From NCBI GenBank assembly GCA_022865845.1, contig JALHUC010000190.1, positions 1-6,981 of the forward strand: DNA of 6,981 nucleotides, read 5' to 3'. Numbering within the stretch: position 1 is the stretch's first letter; every line of letters starts with the position of its first letter. The DNA comes from a bacterium (GTDB lineage: Bacteria; BMS3Abin14). This document shows, piece after piece, positions 5,290 through 6,981 of this stretch. Position numbers and translations under genes: made by a program. The notes below the pieces were generated by a model, which saw only the letters and a program-made list of their open reading frames with translations, did no database searches and was not told where the DNA came from.

Positions 5290-6448
5290 CTCTTACCTCC
5301 CGGATCTTTCTGACCCCGTCGATGAGCGCGGCGATATCGGATTCGGTAGTGAAGAGACCGGGGCTGACCCTCACCGTCCCCTCTGGAAAGCTCCCTATGG
5401 TCCGGTGGGACATGGGGGAACAGTGGAGACCAACCCGGACCTGGATCCCCATCGTCTCCTCCAGGAAACTGCCCACCTCGGCTGGATCCATACCTTCAAG
5501 GCGAAAGGACACCACCGCCATCTGGAGCCTGGAATCGCATGGGCCGAAGAGGGTTACCCCCGGTATTTTCTCCAGCCCGCTGACGATGAGATCAAAAAGC
5601 GCTGTTTCGTGACGCCTGATCTGCTCTAACCCCTTCTCCCTTATATAACCCACCGCCTCACCGAGGGCGGCAATACCGGGGATGTTTGGAGTTCCGCTCT
5701 CATACCGATCGGGGAGCAGGTCAGGCTGACGACGGAGGGTTGACTGGCCCCCCGTTCCGCCCTCGAAGAGGGGGTCCAGAACAAGATCCGGAGCCAAATA
5801 CAAAAACCCTGTTCCGGAGGGTCCGTACAGGGCCTTGTGCCCAGGGACTGCCAGCATATCGATCCCCCACGCCTGAACATCTATAGGGAAGACTCCCGCT
5901 GTCTGGGCTGCGTCAACGAGGAGACGGGGCCTGCCCTCTCCTCTGGATCGGAGGCCAGCACTTACCTCCTGCACCGGCTGGATCGTGCCGGTGACGTTGG
6001 AGGCGTGGGTGAGGATCACCAGTGCCGTTTCGGGCCTCACGGCATCCAGCACAGAGGCCGATGTCACAACCCCTTCGCTATCCGCCTCCACCCGGGTCAC
6101 TGAAACACCCCGAGTATCCTCCATACGGGCAAGGGGACGGGCAACCGAGTTGTGGTCCATTGATGTGGTAACCACATGATCCCCGGGGGCGAGAAAACCT
6201 GAAATAGCAAGGTTAAGGGCAGCGGTGGCGTTACAGGTGAAGATGATCCTCGAACTGTCACCGGCACCGACAAAGTCCGCAACAGCTTCCCTGGCCTCGA
6301 AAATGACCCGCTCGCTCCGAACACCAGCGCTGCCCCTGCCCGGTGTAGCGAGGAGTTCGGTGGCTGCCCAAACCAGTTTTTGTATGACACGTTCCGGTTT
6401 CGGCCAGCTCGTGGCAGCGTTGTTCAGGTATATGACCGGTTCACTCAT
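5282..6448 (-). CDS. Cysteine desulfurase family protein (class V aminotransferase fold)
   Basis: A PLP-dependent enzyme of 388 residues, predicted to remove sulfur from L-cysteine (or selenium from selenocysteine) and hold it as a persulfide. Visible family features are the N-terminal IYLNNAATSWPKP (6-18), H99 in SMDHNSV, VDAAQTAG (178-185) with the cofactor-contacting D179 and Q182, the Schiff-base lysine K205 in GHKALYGP, and C343 in GLHCSPMSHRTIG as the probable catalytic cysteine. The GLHC-SP-SH-TIG ending is typical of the stand-alone desulfurase subfamily rather than housekeeping IscS. The ATG at 6448 is chosen because it begins at the conserved N-terminus, has GGAAG 6 nt upstream, and overlaps the preceding stop codon by 8 bp (ATGAGTGA). 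The open frame extends up to 6601, but those 51 residues lie over the SPASM region of the neighbouring gene. A 3' overlap of 8 bp links it to the DUF3343 gene. Confidence 0.92.
   Translation of the reverse strand: MSEPVIYLNNAATSWPKPERVIQKLVWAATELLATPGRGSAGVRSERVIFEAREAVADFVGAGDSSRIIFTCNATAALNLAISGFLAPGDHVVTTSMDHNSVARPLARMEDTRGVSVTRVEADSEGVVTSASVLDAVRPETALVILTHASNVTGTIQPVQEVSAGLRSRGEGRPRLLVDAAQTAGVFPIDVQAWGIDMLAVPGHKALYGPSGTGFLYLAPDLVLDPLFEGGTGGQSTLRRQPDLLPDRYESGTPNIPGIAALGEAVGYIREKGLEQIRRHETALFDLIVSGLEKIPGVTLFGPCDSRLQMAVVSFRLEGMDPAEVGSFLEETMGIQVRVGLHCSPMSHRTIGSFPEGTVRVSPGLFTTESDIAALIDGVRKIREVRGA
5295..5301 (-). promoter_or_regulatory. Ribosome binding site for the GTG start of the DUF3343 gene
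   Basis: GGGAGGT on the minus strand sits inside the last codons of the desulfurase gene, 5 nt upstream of the GTG at 5289. It supports the GTG start and the 8-bp overlap. The ATG at 5280 could also use the GAGGT that overlaps the GTG, so the start is not fully settled. Confidence 0.65.
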
Positions 6449-6981
6449 AATGGTCTTCCATATCCTCTGGCCCATCCGTGGGGCAAAGCGGATCGGGGGC
6501 CCCATAGTGCCCCATAAGGTGATAGACATCCCCTCTGCAGCCTCCCTTGCAGCGAACAAGATCAGGGCAGGCCGAACAAAGGCCGGGTATGGAACCGACA
6601 TCCCTGCGGATACGGTCCCTTAATGGCGAGGCCCACACGGCATCCAGCTTTTCCCGGTTAAGATCCCCCATAGGGACCATCAGCGTTTCACAGGGGTAAA
6701 CCCTGCCCTCACGGTCGATGAAGGCCATGGAGTTGGCTGCCTCACAGCCCTGTGGTTCGACGCCCTCAAGACCGAGAGCTTCGGTGAGTATGAAATCGTG
6801 GACCCGGACTTGGCCTGCCCGCAGCACTTTTGAAAGAGCCATCAGCTCAGACAGAACTTCACCGGAAAGCTCCCCGACATCGGGAAATGCCCCGGAACCT
6901 TCGCTGGTGATAACACCGGCCGGCCGGTTTGGCAAGGTGAGCCCGCACCCGGCAGTTTTCACAATTTCAAGGATGGAAATC
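6441..6981 (-). CDS. Radical SAM/SPASM domain protein, C-terminal part (cut by window edge)
   Basis: Only the last ~180 residues are in the window; the frame stays open to position 6981, so the start and the radical SAM CX3CX2C core lie outside. Numbered from the GTG at 6962 (an internal codon, not the true start), the cysteines are C73, then G86-x4-C91, C129-x2-C132-x5-C138-x3-C142-x17-C160. This is the exact spacing of the SPASM domain, which binds two auxiliary [4Fe-4S] clusters in enzymes that mature peptides or modify proteins. An extra cysteine (C6) lies before the domain. The DREGRVYPCETL stretch (83-94) and LVRCKGGCRG (135-144) are typical SPASM wording. It overlaps the desulfurase gene by 8 bp. 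The target is unknown: peptide maturase, sactisynthase-like enzyme and cofactor-biosynthesis enzyme are all possible, and no precursor peptide is visible in the window. Confidence 0.88.
   Translation of the reverse strand, partial: ISILEIVKTAGCGLTLPNRPAGVITSEGSGAFPDVGELSGEVLSELMALSKVLRAGQVRVHDFILTEALGLEGVEPQGCEAANSMAFIDREGRVYPCETLMVPMGDLNREKLDAVWASPLRDRIRRDVGSIPGLCSACPDLVRCKGGCRGDVYHLMGHYGAPDPLCPTDGPEDMEDHYE

Noticed and set aside
6449..6601. 51-residue N-terminal extension of the desulfurase
   Set aside because: It overlaps the conserved SPASM cysteines of the neighbouring gene, lacks family similarity, and the ATG at 6448 has a ribosome binding site and starts at the conserved N-terminus.

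Overview
The window reads as chromosomal DNA from a Gram-negative, type IV pilus-bearing bacterium, most likely a deltaproteobacterial (Desulfobacterota/Desulfuromonadota-like) lineage. This assignment is an inference. It rests on a PilB with tandem MshEN motifs and an acidic linker, on a class V aminotransferase paired with a DUF3343 protein, and on spacers rich in short degenerate repeats. Every convincing gene lies on the minus strand, so transcription runs from the high coordinates towards position 1.

Region 1 (5023-6981) is a tight three-gene unit. It starts with the C-terminal part of a radical SAM/SPASM enzyme cut by the window edge, followed by a cysteine desulfurase-like PLP enzyme and a small DUF3343 (putative Se/S carrier-like) protein. 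Each junction is an 8-bp overlap of stop and start codons, which suggests translational coupling. The logical reading is that the PLP enzyme mobilises sulfur (or selenium), the small protein with one conserved cysteine may carry it, and the radical SAM enzyme uses two auxiliary Fe-S clusters in some modification. The substrate is not visible.

Region 2 (4601-5022) is a noncoding spacer packed with structured repeats. From right to left it holds a palindrome shared with two other spacers, a pyrimidine-rich tract, a short 7-bp-period array, a large imperfect inverted repeat whose arms are each three 9-bp units, a longer 7-bp-period array, and a perfect 6-bp hairpin just upstream of ribF.

Region 3 (3599-4600) is ribF, the bifunctional riboflavin kinase/FAD synthetase. 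It probably starts at an internal TTG with a strong ribosome binding site and carries a Gly/Ser-rich insertion in the kinase domain.

Region 4 (73-3264) holds the type IV pilus motor ATPases: pilB (extension, probably responsive to c-di-GMP) followed by pilT (retraction). The 276-bp spacer between them contains another copy of the shared palindrome and a hairpin next to the pilT ribosome binding site. The third copy of the palindrome lies just beyond the pilT stop codon.

The genes themselves belong to known families. The less explained parts are the three-gene radical SAM/desulfurase/DUF3343 unit and the repeat-built spacers. No tRNA, rRNA, CRISPR array, transposase or prophage gene was seen.
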